From a virus: 59,557 bases of DNA. The stretch is taken from the IMG/VR virus record IMGVR_UViG_3300043331_000269, positions 1-59,557 of that record; one strand, written 5' to 3'. Of this stretch, positions 16,582 to 23,413 are shown one piece after another (position 1 is the stretch's first letter; each line of letters starts with the position of its first letter). A program made the position numbers and the translations under genes. The notes beneath the pieces are model-generated. The model was not told the origin of the DNA. It was given only the letters and a program-made list of their open reading frames with translations, and made no database searches.

Positions 16582-16799
16582 GACCGTTTCGCCGTGGCCC
16601 TTTCCGCCTGCCTCAAATAAACCAAGAGCATTGCGGATGCGTCTTTTCGCCTCGCGCTGATCTTCAGCGGGCGCTTGTTCGGAGCGCTCACGGCCCATTC
16701 TCCGTGACGCCGAAGCGCTCGGACGGTCAACCCTAGGTCGCGCGCCATCGCAAGCGCGTCGGCCAGCTTCGGTACTCCGCCGTTCAGGGGACGGCTCAT
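16578..16799 (-). CDS. Small basic protein of terminase operon
   Basis: 73 residues, MSRPLNGGVPKL start, coupled by ATGA on both sides. KLADALAMARDLGLTVRALR followed by a short beta strand and ARRKDASAMLLVYLRQ suggests an alpha/beta DNA-binding fold. No family recognised. Confidence 0.65.
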   Translation of the reverse strand: MSRPLNGGVPKLADALAMARDLGLTVRALRRHGEWAVSAPNKRPLKISARRKDASAMLLVYLRQAERATAKRS

Positions 16800-17302
16800 G
16801 TCCCGTAGTGGCCGTAGCCAGCCCGGTAGGCCATCCCCGGCCGTCTCTGGTTGCCAAAGTCCACGAGCACGCGGCATGCCTTCCGAAGATCGAACGTCAG
16901 GCTCTGCTCCCAGCGTTCAGAGGCCCTCTCCAGTGCCGGATAAGAACGCCCCTGGTAGGGTACAGCCTCGTTGTAGTTGTAGACCGGCTCACCGAGAGAA
17001 GAGATGTCGTAGCAGGTCCGCTCTTCGCCGCCCCAGCGGATGCCGAAGCGCTCCGGATCGGCCGGATGCCGGAACGCCACCCAGCCCTCGAAGCCTTCGG
17101 GGTAGGGATCGCCGCTCCGGAGAAGGTCAATCCTCCCGTGCTCCTTCCAATCCGAAGTGGCCGGAACCAGAGTGAAGCAGAAGGCATCGTAGGGGTACGC
17201 GCCGGACTGCATCAGCGGCAGCGCGGCATCTTCCCCACGAACGGCCCTCCCCACCAGCGGAGCCGCCAGCAGAGACGCGATGAACCCTCTTCTATCGACC
17301 AT
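16796..17302 (-). CDS. Exported protein with Tat-type signal peptide
   Basis: 168 residues, ATG behind GGAG. The first 26 residues read MVDRRGFIASLLAAPLVG and end near an Ala-rich site: twin Arg, then a moderately hydrophobic stretch, as in Tat signals (S/T-RR-x-F). The mature part has about 140 residues with conserved-looking W, Y and two Cys and no known domain. Tat export implies folding before transport to the cell surface or periplasm. Placement inside the terminase operon is odd. A Sec signal is the alternative reading. Confidence 0.6.
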   Translation of the reverse strand: MVDRRGFIASLLAAPLVGRAVRGEDAALPLMQSGAYPYDAFCFTLVPATSDWKEHGRIDLLRSGDPYPEGFEGWVAFRHPADPERFGIRWGGEERTCYDISSLGEPVYNYNEAVPYQGRSYPALERASERWEQSLTFDLRKACRVLVDFGNQRRPGMAYRAGYGHYGT

Positions 17303-17477
17303 GGCTAGGCTCCAAGTAGCGATCCAGTCGCCAGCATGCGAACACGATGCCGCACAGGAAGTAGTAGGCCCTCTCCACAATCTCATCCGCGGCGACTCCG
17401 AGCATGATTCCGCCGAGAACGAGGCCGATAGTGCCGTACAGGGCAGGAGACCACATGGCCCTGAGGTACCTCTTCAA
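17292..17477 (-). CDS. Small membrane protein
   Basis: 61 residues from TTG at 17477, which overlaps the upstream stop as TTGA with GGGAGAG just before; ATG at 17492 would add five residues. The segment ALYGTIGLVLGGIMLGVAAD is a clear transmembrane helix and YYFLCGIVFACW may be a second. It lies downstream of the leaderless gene at 17474-17626. It could join lysis or exclusion functions; unknown. Confidence 0.6.
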   Translation of the reverse strand: MKRYLRAMWSPALYGTIGLVLGGIMLGVAADEIVERAYYFLCGIVFACWRLDRYLEPSHGR

Positions 17478-17626
17478 TGCCCTCTCCCCCATTCCACGTA
17501 CTCATCCGCCAGGATCATGGCGTCTTCGTGCTCAGAGCCGTAGTCGTTACGTTCGATGCTCCAGTAGACCCGATGCCCGCGTAGGTAGCCTATCTCCGCC
17601 AGGAGTGGGTAGGGGTCTAGGTCCAT
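17474..17626 (-). CDS. Small acidic protein, apparently leaderless message
   Basis: 50 residues, MDLDPYPLLAEIGYLRGHRV start, ending EYVEWGRGH. The ATG lies only 6 bases after the -10 TAGATT of promoter 17633-17661, so no room exists for a ribosome site and the message should start at the AUG. Too short for most gene finders. Acidic and soluble; function unknown. Confidence 0.65.
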   Translation of the reverse strand: MDLDPYPLLAEIGYLRGHRVYWSIERNDYGSEHEDAMILADEYVEWGRGH

Positions 17627-17632
17627 AGAGAG

Positions 17633-17661
17633 AATCTACTCCGCCGGGGCTGCGGAGTCAA
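17633..17661 (-). promoter_or_regulatory. Promoter with palindromic spacer
   Basis: -35 TTGACT (661-656), 17-base spacer, -10 TAGATT (638-633). The inverted repeat ACTCCGC-7-GCGGAGT fills the spacer exactly and touches both hexamers, an ideal repressor site. Confidence 0.8.
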
Positions 17662-17670
17662 GGCTTACCG

Positions 17671-18261
17671 CTAGGTCTGCTCTTGGGAGAGGAACTTCTT
17701 GATCAGGTCGATGCGTGGCCCGGTCGGCAGGTTGTTGATCACGGCGATATTGACGGTAGCCCTCTCGCCATCTCCGGTGCGGTTGTAGTGGCCCAGCAGT
17801 GCGTTCGCGGCGGCTTGGCTATCGGCCAACTCTATCTCCGCCGTCGTCTCCACGATGGGCCCGTCTTCGCCGCCGTACTTCTGCGTTCGGGAGCGGTACT
17901 TCTTGATCGCCCCGCCCTTGGCCTTGCGGACGCTCTCCACGTCTACGGACCCGTCCTCGCGGATGAAGCGGCCGATCTTCCCTCGCATCGTGGCTGTATG
18001 GTAGGCCAAGACCTCCGCGAGGTTGGCGATCTCTCCTCGCTCCTTGCGTAGCGACTTCACGGCCGCGGACGTAAGCTTCTGGTAGTACGCCTGGACCTTC
18101 GGCAAGCGTGCTGTTCTGGACGCCCACACCGCAGCTCCCGCAGGAGGGACGCCCGCTTCTATGGCGAGCTTGTACTCGTGCTCTCCTGGTCTTGTGGCGA
18201 GAAGGGTGGCGAACGCCCGCTGGCGGTCGGTGAGCCCGTTCTCGTCCTTACGGTAGGCCAT
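17671..18261 (-). CDS. terS: Terminase small subunit
   Basis: 196 residues. LTDRQRAFATLLATRPGEHEYKLAIEAGVPPAGAA is the N-terminal helix-turn-helix seen in small terminases, followed by PKVQAYYQKL and a central helical oligomerisation region. It should recognise phage DNA for packaging as a ring with the large subunit (family knowledge). Follows the holin gene closely; a separate promoter lies just after it for the next block. The call rests on HTH pattern, length and nearness to the large subunit. Confidence 0.8.
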   Translation of the reverse strand: MAYRKDENGLTDRQRAFATLLATRPGEHEYKLAIEAGVPPAGAAVWASRTARLPKVQAYYQKLTSAAVKSLRKERGEIANLAEVLAYHTATMRGKIGRFIREDGSVDVESVRKAKGGAIKKYRSRTQKYGGEDGPIVETTAEIELADSQAAANALLGHYNRTGDGERATVNIAVINNLPTGPRIDLIKKFLSQEQT

Positions 18262-18265
18262 GGAC

Positions 18266-18577
18266 CTACGACTTGATGGTCGGGTTGGCCCCCGCGCCCG
18301 GCGGGGGGCTCTTGGTTGCCGTCAGCGCATCGGCGCCGCTCCTCGTGAACCCGAACACGCCGGCCGCCGACGTGGCGACTGCTACCCATCCGCCGAAGTA
18401 AGCGAAGAGTTGGTTGCGCTCGAAGTCGCCCACGCTGAAGCCCCACAGAATCACGCCGAAGAGCGCGAACACTAGCACCGCGATCGGGCCTCGATTGTCC
18501 TTGAGCCCGGCCCACTTCGCTATCTGGGTGAGGGCCACCACCGCCGCCGAAACCGTCAGGATTGCCTGGCCGTCCAT
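18266..18577 (-). CDS. Holin candidate, three transmembrane segments
   Basis: 103 residues, ATG with GGAGG at 4-base spacing. Hydrophobic segments at about residues 3-22 (GQAILTVSAAVVALTQIAK), 32-51 (GPIAVLVFALFGVILWGFS) and 61-82 (LFAYFGGWVAVATSAAGVF), with a short polar C-terminus. Length and topology fit a class I holin that opens the membrane for the endolysin made from the same operon. Other small membrane proteins nearby make the choice inferential. Confidence 0.65.
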   Translation of the reverse strand: MDGQAILTVSAAVVALTQIAKWAGLKDNRGPIAVLVFALFGVILWGFSVGDFERNQLFAYFGGWVAVATSAAGVFGFTRSGADALTATKSPPPGAGANPTIKS

Positions 18578-18595
18578 CAAGCCTCCTACGTGGCT

Positions 18596-18754
18596 CTAGT
18601 CTAGCAGCCGCTGAAGCTTGCGCAGCAGATCACCTTGGCCGCCGCGCTCCTCTTGGTACTTCATGATGACCGACTCGCACTCTTCTAGCAGGCCAAGGGC
18701 ACGCTCCAATCGCTCTTCTACGGACGGAGTAGTAGAGGATTCGTCTTCGGTCAA
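18596..18754 (-). CDS. Short coiled-coil protein
   Basis: 52 residues from TTG at 18754 behind GGAGGG; longer in-frame GTG starts up to 18799 lack such a site. An acidic N-terminus, then a coiled coil (VEERLERALGLLEECESVI) to the end. Unknown. Confidence 0.55.
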   Translation of the reverse strand: MTEDESSTTPSVEERLERALGLLEECESVIMKYQEERGGQGDLLRKLQRLLD

Positions 18755-18785
18755 ACTGCCCTCCGGGGCTAGCACGCCAGAACAG

Positions 18786-18995
18786 TCACCAGCCACCACT
18801 CGCCCCGCCGCCGCCCGAAGAGCCTCCGCCCCCCTCGAACTCGCCGAAGCCCTGCTGCTCCTCCTCGGCTGGCACGTAGCCGTCGCACCACGTCTGACGG
18901 TCGTGGAGAACGTGCGGAGACGGGATCGCGTGGTCGCAGGCGGGACGGCCGCACCCGGAACGCTGGCACGGGCCCAAGGTCTCGCAGTAGGTCAT
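18786..18995 (-). CDS. Cys/His small protein with Gly-rich tail
   Basis: 69 residues. CQRSGCGRPACDHAIPSPH plus a later WC suggest a zinc site. The tail is Gly/Ser low-complexity (FEGGGGSSGGGGASGGW). ATG behind GGGGAG. Unknown. Confidence 0.6.
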   Translation of the reverse strand: MTYCETLGPCQRSGCGRPACDHAIPSPHVLHDRQTWCDGYVPAEEEQQGFGEFEGGGGSSGGGGASGGW

Positions 18996-18998
18996 GGG

Positions 18999-19427
18999 CT
19001 ATCTCCCCTTCTGTGTGAGCCTGAAGTTCAGGCGGTCGAACTCACGTCTCATCTCTGCTCTGAACTCCGCGTCCGCTTGGGCTCGGCGATAAAGCTCGTC
19101 GGTGTTCTGCGCCGTCTTGCTCTCCACCTTCCCGAGACGCTCAGCTTGCTCAGCGAGCGTCTGTTGCCAGGAGTCTCGCGCGTTCCGTTCGATGCGGGAC
19201 AGTGAGTCGATGACCACCATGCCGGCCATGGTGGCAGAGGCCGAGCCGAACGCCGTAGAGGCCGCGATGACCAGCAGCAGAAACCACTTCGGCGCCGACT
19301 TCAGTAGATCGAACACTTCAGCCCTCTTGATCCTCTCACGGAATGAGAGTAGCGAGCGATACGCCGCAGTTGCGCGTGTCTCGGAATGCGTCGTGCCTCT
19401 CTGGAGTTGATGTGTCCATACGATCAT
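18999..19427 (-). CDS. Membrane protein with C-terminal coiled coil
   Basis: 142 residues. A transmembrane segment (KWFLLLVIAASTAFGSASAT, about residues 47-66) is followed by a long charged coiled coil (SLSRIERNARDSWQQTLAEQ onward). Membrane anchor plus periplasmic coiled coil suits an inner-membrane spanin, but an N-terminal anchor would be more usual. Coupled by ATGA to the upstream membrane gene. Confidence 0.6.
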   Translation of the reverse strand: MIVWTHQLQRGTTHSETRATAAYRSLLSFRERIKRAEVFDLLKSAPKWFLLLVIAASTAFGSASATMAGMVVIDSLSRIERNARDSWQQTLAEQAERLGKVESKTAQNTDELYRRAQADAEFRAEMRREFDRLNFRLTQKGR

Positions 19428-19792
19428 TCGTCCTCGTCAGCCTCTTCGCGCAGCAGCTCGGCGACCCTCTCGCCCTTCCCGTGTTCGATGAGGTGTGCAT
19501 ACGCCAGCAGGTTCGCGCGCTTGTTTCTCTGCTTGTGCTGAATCCTGAGGTCTACCCAGTCTCTCCAGTTGCGGGGTAGGTCGATGCCCTGACGTTCGAT
19601 CAGCGCGATGTTCTTGGCGATCTCGTCTGCGGGGTCGGGCTTCTCGTGGCCGTTCCGCTTCTTCACGATGAGCGCGCGCAACGTAGCAGCCAGAGCGATC
19701 ACCAGCAGCACCGTCACCAGCCCGAGCACAGCCGTAGGGGGAGCCGCTAGGACAGACTCGACCGGGACGGACTGCGCGAAGTGGAGCAGCAT
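19424..19792 (-). CDS. Single-span membrane protein
   Basis: 122 residues. One N-terminal transmembrane helix (AVLGLVTVLLVIALAATLRA, about residues 21-40), then a charged helical body. The ATG reading is preferred to the overlapping GTG frame (19437-19799), whose product is Arg/Gly-rich nonsense. Candidate lysis or exclusion protein; unknown. Confidence 0.6.
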   Translation of the reverse strand: MLLHFAQSVPVESVLAAPPTAVLGLVTVLLVIALAATLRALIVKKRNGHEKPDPADEIAKNIALIERQGIDLPRNWRDWVDLRIQHKQRNKRANLLAYAHLIEHGKGERVAELLREEADEDE

Positions 19793-19795
19793 CGG

Positions 19796-19951
19796 TCACT
19801 CGGCCTCGGCCTCCGCAAGCTCCGCCAGCAGCGCGTCGCGTTGGGACTCCAGGCTACGGCGACCGAGCGCGTCCCCTTCCGGCAGGGTGTCCAGCAGCCG
19901 CTGCGCCTCGCCCGCCAGCGCGCGCGTGTACTCCTGCGCCTCGCGCGTCAC
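19796..19951 (-). CDS. Short helical protein
   Basis: 51 residues from GTG preceded by TGGAGG. Fully helical and acidic (ALAGEAQRLLDTLPEGDALG). Chained by GTGA to a nine-codon reading frame upstream. Confidence 0.55.
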   Translation of the reverse strand: MTREAQEYTRALAGEAQRLLDTLPEGDALGRRSLESQRDALLAELAEAEAE

Positions 19952-19977
19952 TCCGCCTCCAGAGCCGCGAGCGTCAC
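19948..19977 (-). CDS. Possible nine-residue coupling frame
   Basis: GTG-initiated MTLAALEAE, overlapping the upstream stop and the downstream GTG (GTGA on both sides). It contains the downstream gene's ribosome site. It may only pass ribosomes along rather than make a useful peptide. Confidence 0.3.
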   Translation of the reverse strand: MTLAALEAE

Positions 19978-20159
19978 CTCTCACCCAGGACCGCGCGCAG
20001 CACGTTCGCGTCCAGTACCGACTGCTCCACGCCCTGATGCTGCGGCGCGCTGTACGGGCCTCCGCAGACGTCGCAGCGATTCGTCCAGCCGGGTAGCCTC
20101 TCCGGGCCGGGCGTGGCGTAAAAGCCGTGACGGTGCAGATCGTCAACGTCTGGCTTCAT
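19974..20159 (-). CDS. Small CxxC protein
   Basis: 61 residues. NRCDVCGGPYSAPQHQG carries a CxxC and a His. Coupled by ATGA to its neighbour. Unknown. Confidence 0.6.
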   Translation of the reverse strand: MKPDVDDLHRHGFYATPGPERLPGWTNRCDVCGGPYSAPQHQGVEQSVLDANVLRAVLGER

Positions 20160-20401
20160 TCGTTCTCCAGAGCCGCGAGCACCTGAGCCGCGGCCTCCCC
20201 GCGCAAGCCGATCTCGCCCGCTACAGATGCCGGAGACTCTCCCGATAGGTGCGCGTACATCCGCACCCGATGCGCGAAGCTCTTGACCTGCTCGTCACCT
20301 AGGCGGCAGGCGCAGCCGTTGCCGGTCGCTCGCTGAATGCTGCGGCGCAAGCTGATCTCGCGGTCCGTCTCGTTCGCTCGTAGGCGGCTGGGGTGGGTCA
20401 T
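20156..20401 (-). CDS. Hypothetical helical protein
   Basis: 81 residues, [18 protein letters not shown] start, TGATG coupling to the lipoprotein gene. Basic N-terminal helix with a CACR motif, then a second helical part. Unknown. Confidence 0.6.
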   Translation of the reverse strand: MTHPSRLRANETDREISLRRSIQRATGNGCACRLGDEQVKSFAHRVRMYAHLSGESPASVAGEIGLRGEAAAQVLAALENE

Positions 20402-21645
20402 CACCGGCAGGGCACCTCGCGTGGCCCAGCCTTCTGGATGTCCATGCACTTCGGGGTGCAGCGGCCGTCCGTCCACGGCGCATGGAAGGGGCAGTGCAGG
20501 AACTCCGTGACGCCCGTCTCAGCCGCCTTTGGCTTGTGCTGGTGGTTCCACGGATTGTCCGAGCGTTCGTCCGCGAGGTCGTGCGAGAAGTGGCCCGGGA
20601 GGGACAGGTACACCGTCGAGCCTCGCGGGTCCTGGCACGTCTTCGGCGTCTCGCAGCGGTTGCGGGCCGGGTCGCACGAGCATCCGGGTGTTCCGTTCTG
20701 GCACAGCTCCGTGGACGTGACGTTGACCACGTACCCGAGGTAGCCCTGATCGACGCACTTCTTCCCGCAGTCGCGGGCCGTCAGGAACGAGCCGCCCACC
20801 TGAGACACGACCGGGCAGCCACTGGGGGGCGGGGTAGGCGTCGGTCCGGGCGAGGGCGTGGGGCTCGGCGACGGGCAGGGCGTCACCACCGTACGCTTCT
20901 CCATGTAGGGCGGGTCGATCGCTACTCCCGTGACGTTGCCGTTGCGGGGGTCCACCTTGGCGCAGTCGCTCTTGCGGATCAGGCCAACGAGAACCTGCTG
21001 CGCGTCGCTGTTCTTCCAGTGGCCCGGGTAGCCGCCTACGTCGCCGTCCTCCGCCGGATCTCCCGCGGTGAAGTACCCATTGCGCACCATGTAGCCCGTC
21101 CAGCTCTCGCACGTCCAGCAGGCGTCAGGGGTGTAGGGGAACGTCGAGCCGTCCACCTTCACGCAGACGCGCTGCACGGTCGAGCCGGGCACGCACGGGG
21201 TAGGCGTCGGGACGGGAGTCGGGACCGGCGTAGGTGTGGCCGTGGGCGCAGGAGTCGGAGTCGCGGTCGGCGCTGGAGTTGGAACAGGAGTCGGCGTAGG
21301 CGATGGGATCGGGAAGCAGGCGAAGCAGTCGTGCCCTCCGCACCGGCCTTCGCGCAGGCACTGCTCACCGCTGTTGCAGGGAGGATCGCAGGCGTAGCCG
21401 TACGGCGGGGACGGGAGGACGCAGTTGCCCTGCGGAGACATCACCTTCGGAGGCGTGCAAGCTGGCGGAGGAGTTGGCTCGGGACGGACGCAAGTCCAGC
21501 CGCCGGCTCCGTGCGCACAGAAACCGGGCGCCTCGCAGCGAGCCACGCACTGAGCGAAGCCTACCGGGTCCGGGATCGGAGGCGTACCGCCGCAGGACAC
21601 GAGCAGCGTGGACCAGAGGAACGCCGCCGCGAGCCGCGCTCTCAC
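20401..21645 (-). CDS. Large Cys-rich lipoprotein with Pro/Thr linkers
   Basis: 414 residues from GTG behind GGAGG. Signal peptide [17 protein letters not shown] with lipobox LVSC. About 30 cysteines follow in small modules ([27 protein letters not shown]). Two linkers, near residues 115-155 and 265-290, are built of PTPxPTP units. The middle has [15 protein letters not shown]. Cys modules and PT linkers are familiar from surface lipoproteins of Myxococcota and related bacteria. It is probably displayed on the infected cell, perhaps blocking superinfection (inference). Rare in phages. Confidence 0.7.
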   Translation of the reverse strand: MRARLAAAFLWSTLLVSCGGTPPIPDPVGFAQCVARCEAPGFCAHGAGGWTCVRPEPTPPPACTPPKVMSPQGNCVLPSPPYGYACDPPCNSGEQCLREGRCGGHDCFACFPIPSPTPTPVPTPAPTATPTPAPTATPTPVPTPVPTPTPCVPGSTVQRVCVKVDGSTFPYTPDACWTCESWTGYMVRNGYFTAGDPAEDGDVGGYPGHWKNSDAQQVLVGLIRKSDCAKVDPRNGNVTGVAIDPPYMEKRTVVTPCPSPSPTPSPGPTPTPPPSGCPVVSQVGGSFLTARDCGKKCVDQGYLGYVVNVTSTELCQNGTPGCSCDPARNRCETPKTCQDPRGSTVYLSLPGHFSHDLADERSDNPWNHQHKPKAAETGVTEFLHCPFHAPWTDGRCTPKCMDIQKAGPREVPCR

Positions 21646-21809
21646 TTGGCCTCCGGCAGGCACGTCCACTTGTCCCCTTCGGGTGCGCACACACGGCTAG
21701 GACAGGCGTCCATGCAGGCCGTGTATCCGGGATCGATCGGCACCTTGGGGGAGCCCTTCCATCCGCACCCGGTCATGACCACGAGCAGCGCCAGCGCCAA
21801 CGCCCTCAC
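21642..21809 (-). CDS. Small lipoprotein
   Basis: 55 residues from GTG at 21809. Signal RALALALLVVMTGC with lipobox-like MTGC, then a short mature part with four Cys (YTACMDACPSRVC, WTC). The Cys spacing echoes the N-terminal module of the next lipoprotein ([14 protein letters not shown]). GTGA couplings on both sides. Size and lipobox also suit an outer-membrane spanin (Rz1-like). Confidence 0.65.
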   Translation of the reverse strand: MRALALALLVVMTGCGWKGSPKVPIDPGYTACMDACPSRVCAPEGDKWTCLPEAK

Positions 21810-22048
21810 AGCCACACCCCGCCGCCGATCCAGTCTCCCGCGCTGGAGGTGATGGAGTACGGAGCACTGTTCGGTCCCCATGTGATGGTGTACGGCGGCC
21901 ACGTCGGATAGGTCGGATACACCGGATACACCGGGTAGTAGGGCACGAAGCGGAAGGGCTCGTTGCTACGCCCGCAGTGCTTGCAATACCCGCAGTTGGG
22001 GCACGCTTCCCGCTTCTCGATGGGCGCAAACTCCAAGTCGCCGCTCAT
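21806..22048 (-). CDS. Small protein with Cys cluster and Tyr/Pro repeats
   Basis: 80 residues. CPNCGYCKHCGR is a zinc-type cluster; next comes the repeat YYPVYPVYPTYPTWPPY. Tyr/Pro stretches of this sort can be adhesive or disordered. Part of the lysis/lipoprotein chain. Confidence 0.6.
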   Translation of the reverse strand: MSGDLEFAPIEKREACPNCGYCKHCGRSNEPFRFVPYYPVYPVYPTYPTWPPYTITWGPNSAPYSITSSAGDWIGGGVWL

Positions 22049-22095
22049 CCCTTCTGGATCTCGATGACGTCACGAACTTCGGCGATGCCATGCAT
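22045..22095 (-). CDS. 16-residue micro-protein
   Basis: MHGIAEVRDVIEIQKG, with a strong site of its own (GGAGG, five bases, ATG) and ATGA coupling to the next gene. The independent ribosome site makes it a more credible gene than other coupled micro-frames here. Confidence 0.5.
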   Translation of the reverse strand: MHGIAEVRDVIEIQKG

Positions 22096-22104
22096 GTCAG
22101 CCTC

Positions 22105-22344
22105 CTACCTCGACCACACGAGAGCCGCCTCGGCCTGGAGCGCCTTGCCGTAGGGCTTCTCGAGTACCCCCATGAACGAAAACCCCGCGCCGATACGAGC
22201 GAACGCCGCGAGCTTGGCGCCCTCCGTGTTGGCGTAGGCCACCACCGCCACGTTGTCGCCGGGAGGGATCGTCGCTAACGCCTTGTCGATCGACGCGCGC
22301 AAGTCCGAGATGGGGAAGGCCCGGATCAGATCACCGTCAGGCAT
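22105..22344 (-). CDS. Hypothetical protein after endolysin
   Basis: 79 residues, MPDGDLIRAFPISDLRAS start, ATG behind GGAGG overlapping the endolysin end. Alternating helices and strands (DNVAVVAYANTEGAKLA) give a compact alpha/beta fold. Unknown. Confidence 0.65.
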   Translation of the reverse strand: MPDGDLIRAFPISDLRASIDKALATIPPGDNVAVVAYANTEGAKLAAFARIGAGFSFMGVLEKPYGKALQAEAALVWSR

Positions 22345-22789
22345 GCAGCCTCCGGAAGCCGAGCACGTCCGCCGCGGAGAAGCCCGCGATGGTCACGCTG
22401 TCGCTCTGATTGCCGCCCAGCACGCGCACGCGGCCACCGTCCCAGCCTGCGAACAGTCCTACATGCCCCGGAGCCTTGATTACCTCGGGGCCGGGCTGGT
22501 TGCCGCCGCCACGCTTCAGAATCACGATGTCGCCCACAGCCACTTCGTTTGGCTTGACAGGGACTCCGATCGCCAGCCATGACCGCGCCGCCGCCGACTT
22601 CGACCGGGGCAGGCGCAGCATCCAGGCCATGCGGTTGACGAAGCTGGAGCACCACGGGGTCTCGTCCGGCTGGTCAGGGCCGAGGCCGCAGCACTCGTGG
22701 CACCACTGGATGAACGGGGAATGCTTCGCGCCGGGAAGCTCGGCGACCTCGCCGACGAATCGCTGGGCCAGATCAAAGAGTGCGCTCAC
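22337..22789 (-). CDS. Endolysin, CHAP/NlpC-type amidohydrolase
   Basis: 150 residues from GTG behind GAGGAG. ETPWCSSFVNRMAWML supplies the nucleophilic Cys (residue 46 region), AARSWLAIGVPV and VGDIVILKRGG follow, APGHVGLFAG gives the catalytic His and VRVLGGNQSDSV the polar partner. This is the TIGR02594 pattern of phage cell-wall peptidases (recalled family). It should cut peptidoglycan cross-bridges at lysis. No export signal, so it needs the holin. Confidence 0.85.
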   Translation of the reverse strand: MSALFDLAQRFVGEVAELPGAKHSPFIQWCHECCGLGPDQPDETPWCSSFVNRMAWMLRLPRSKSAAARSWLAIGVPVKPNEVAVGDIVILKRGGGNQPGPEVIKAPGHVGLFAGWDGGRVRVLGGNQSDSVTIAGFSAADVLGFRRLHA

Positions 22790-22802
22790 TCGTGCTCCTC
22801 GT

Positions 22803-23006
22803 TCACCGCAGAACCACCGGTAGCGCACGGTTCAGGGTGGCCTGAAGCGCCGCGCGATCGCCTCGGAGTTGGGATTCCAACTCTTGCAGCCGGCAGCACA
22901 CGAGGTAGAGTGCCGACCGAAGATCCTCGACCGTCTCCGCGCTGTTGATGGCGGCCCACATGGGCGCGCTGTAGTCCCCCTCGAAGATCCGAGACGGCGC
23001 GGTCAC
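22803..23006 (-). CDS. Hypothetical helical protein
   Basis: 67 residues from GTG preceded by GGAGG at 7 bases. Helical with a CC pair (YLVCCRLQELESQLRG). Upstream of the endolysin in the same operon. Unknown. Confidence 0.6.
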   Translation of the reverse strand: MTAPSRIFEGDYSAPMWAAINSAETVEDLRSALYLVCCRLQELESQLRGDRAALQATLNRALPVVLR

Positions 23007-23047
23007 TCGTGCTCCTCCAGTTGGGAGAGCAGGGCGGGGAGGTTCAA
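23003..23047 (-). CDS. Possible 14-residue coupling frame
   Basis: TTG-initiated MNLPALLSQLEEHE, TTGA overlap upstream and GTGA downstream. Its end, GAGGAGCACGAGTGA, is the same 15-base initiation unit found just before the endolysin. Probably a translation relay. Confidence 0.3.
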   Translation of the reverse strand: MNLPALLSQLEEHE

Positions 23048-23307
23048 TCCCGGAACTCCGCGAGGCTGTCCGCTAGCCGCAGCGTCCACGCCTCAAGATC
23101 GTCCGGCTTGCGGTTGGCCGCGAAGACGGCGTTAGAGCGGGCGATGTACTCGGGCGAGCGGACCAGAGGCGTACCCGACTCAAGCGCCAGATGCAGCGCG
23201 TCCCATGCGGGGAGCGACGGCTCCAAGCTGGCAGCCGTCGCCCTGACGCCGGGAGTAGCGTCGGAGGTCGTATCGGAGGATGCTTGGGTGGACGCCGCGT
23301 CGGCCAA
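23044..23307 (-). CDS. First gene of lysis operon, unknown
   Basis: 87 residues from TTG with GGAGGG at 4-base spacing. Acidic/Ser-Thr-rich N-terminus, then helices (DALHLALESGTPLVRS). First gene downstream of the promoter at 23377-23405. Unknown. Confidence 0.6.
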   Translation of the reverse strand: MADAASTQASSDTTSDATPGVRATAASLEPSLPAWDALHLALESGTPLVRSPEYIARSNAVFAANRKPDDLEAWTLRLADSLAEFRD

Positions 23308-23376
23308 TCAGCCCTCCATCGGGGTCAGTGGCCGGCGTGCCCATAAGGGGCGTAGGGCCGGCGTTTGCTGGTGCGC

Positions 23377-23405
23377 ATTATACAGCCGGTAGTGGTCGCC
23401 AGCAA
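23377..23405 (-). promoter_or_regulatory. Strong promoter of lysis/packaging operon
   Basis: -35 TTGCTG (405-400), 17-base spacer, -10 TATAAT (382-377), a perfect -10. Transcript has a leader of about 60 bases to the TTG at 23307. It separates the early block above 23.4 kb from the lysis block. Confidence 0.8.
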
Positions 23406-23413
23406 GGGGAATC

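Noticed and set aside
19437-19799. GTG frame overlapping the membrane gene at 19424-19792
   Set aside because: Product is Arg/Gly-rich without features, while the ATG frame has a clear membrane helix.
23030-23060. GGTTCAATCC resembling a tRNA T arm
   Set aside because: Flanks do not form the T stem, and no acceptor or anticodon arm can be drawn; it lies in a coding overlap.
23190-23353. 54-codon frame from ATG in the leader of the lysis operon
   Set aside because: No ribosome site, Arg-rich product, and it overlaps the better TTG-started gene with GGAGGG.
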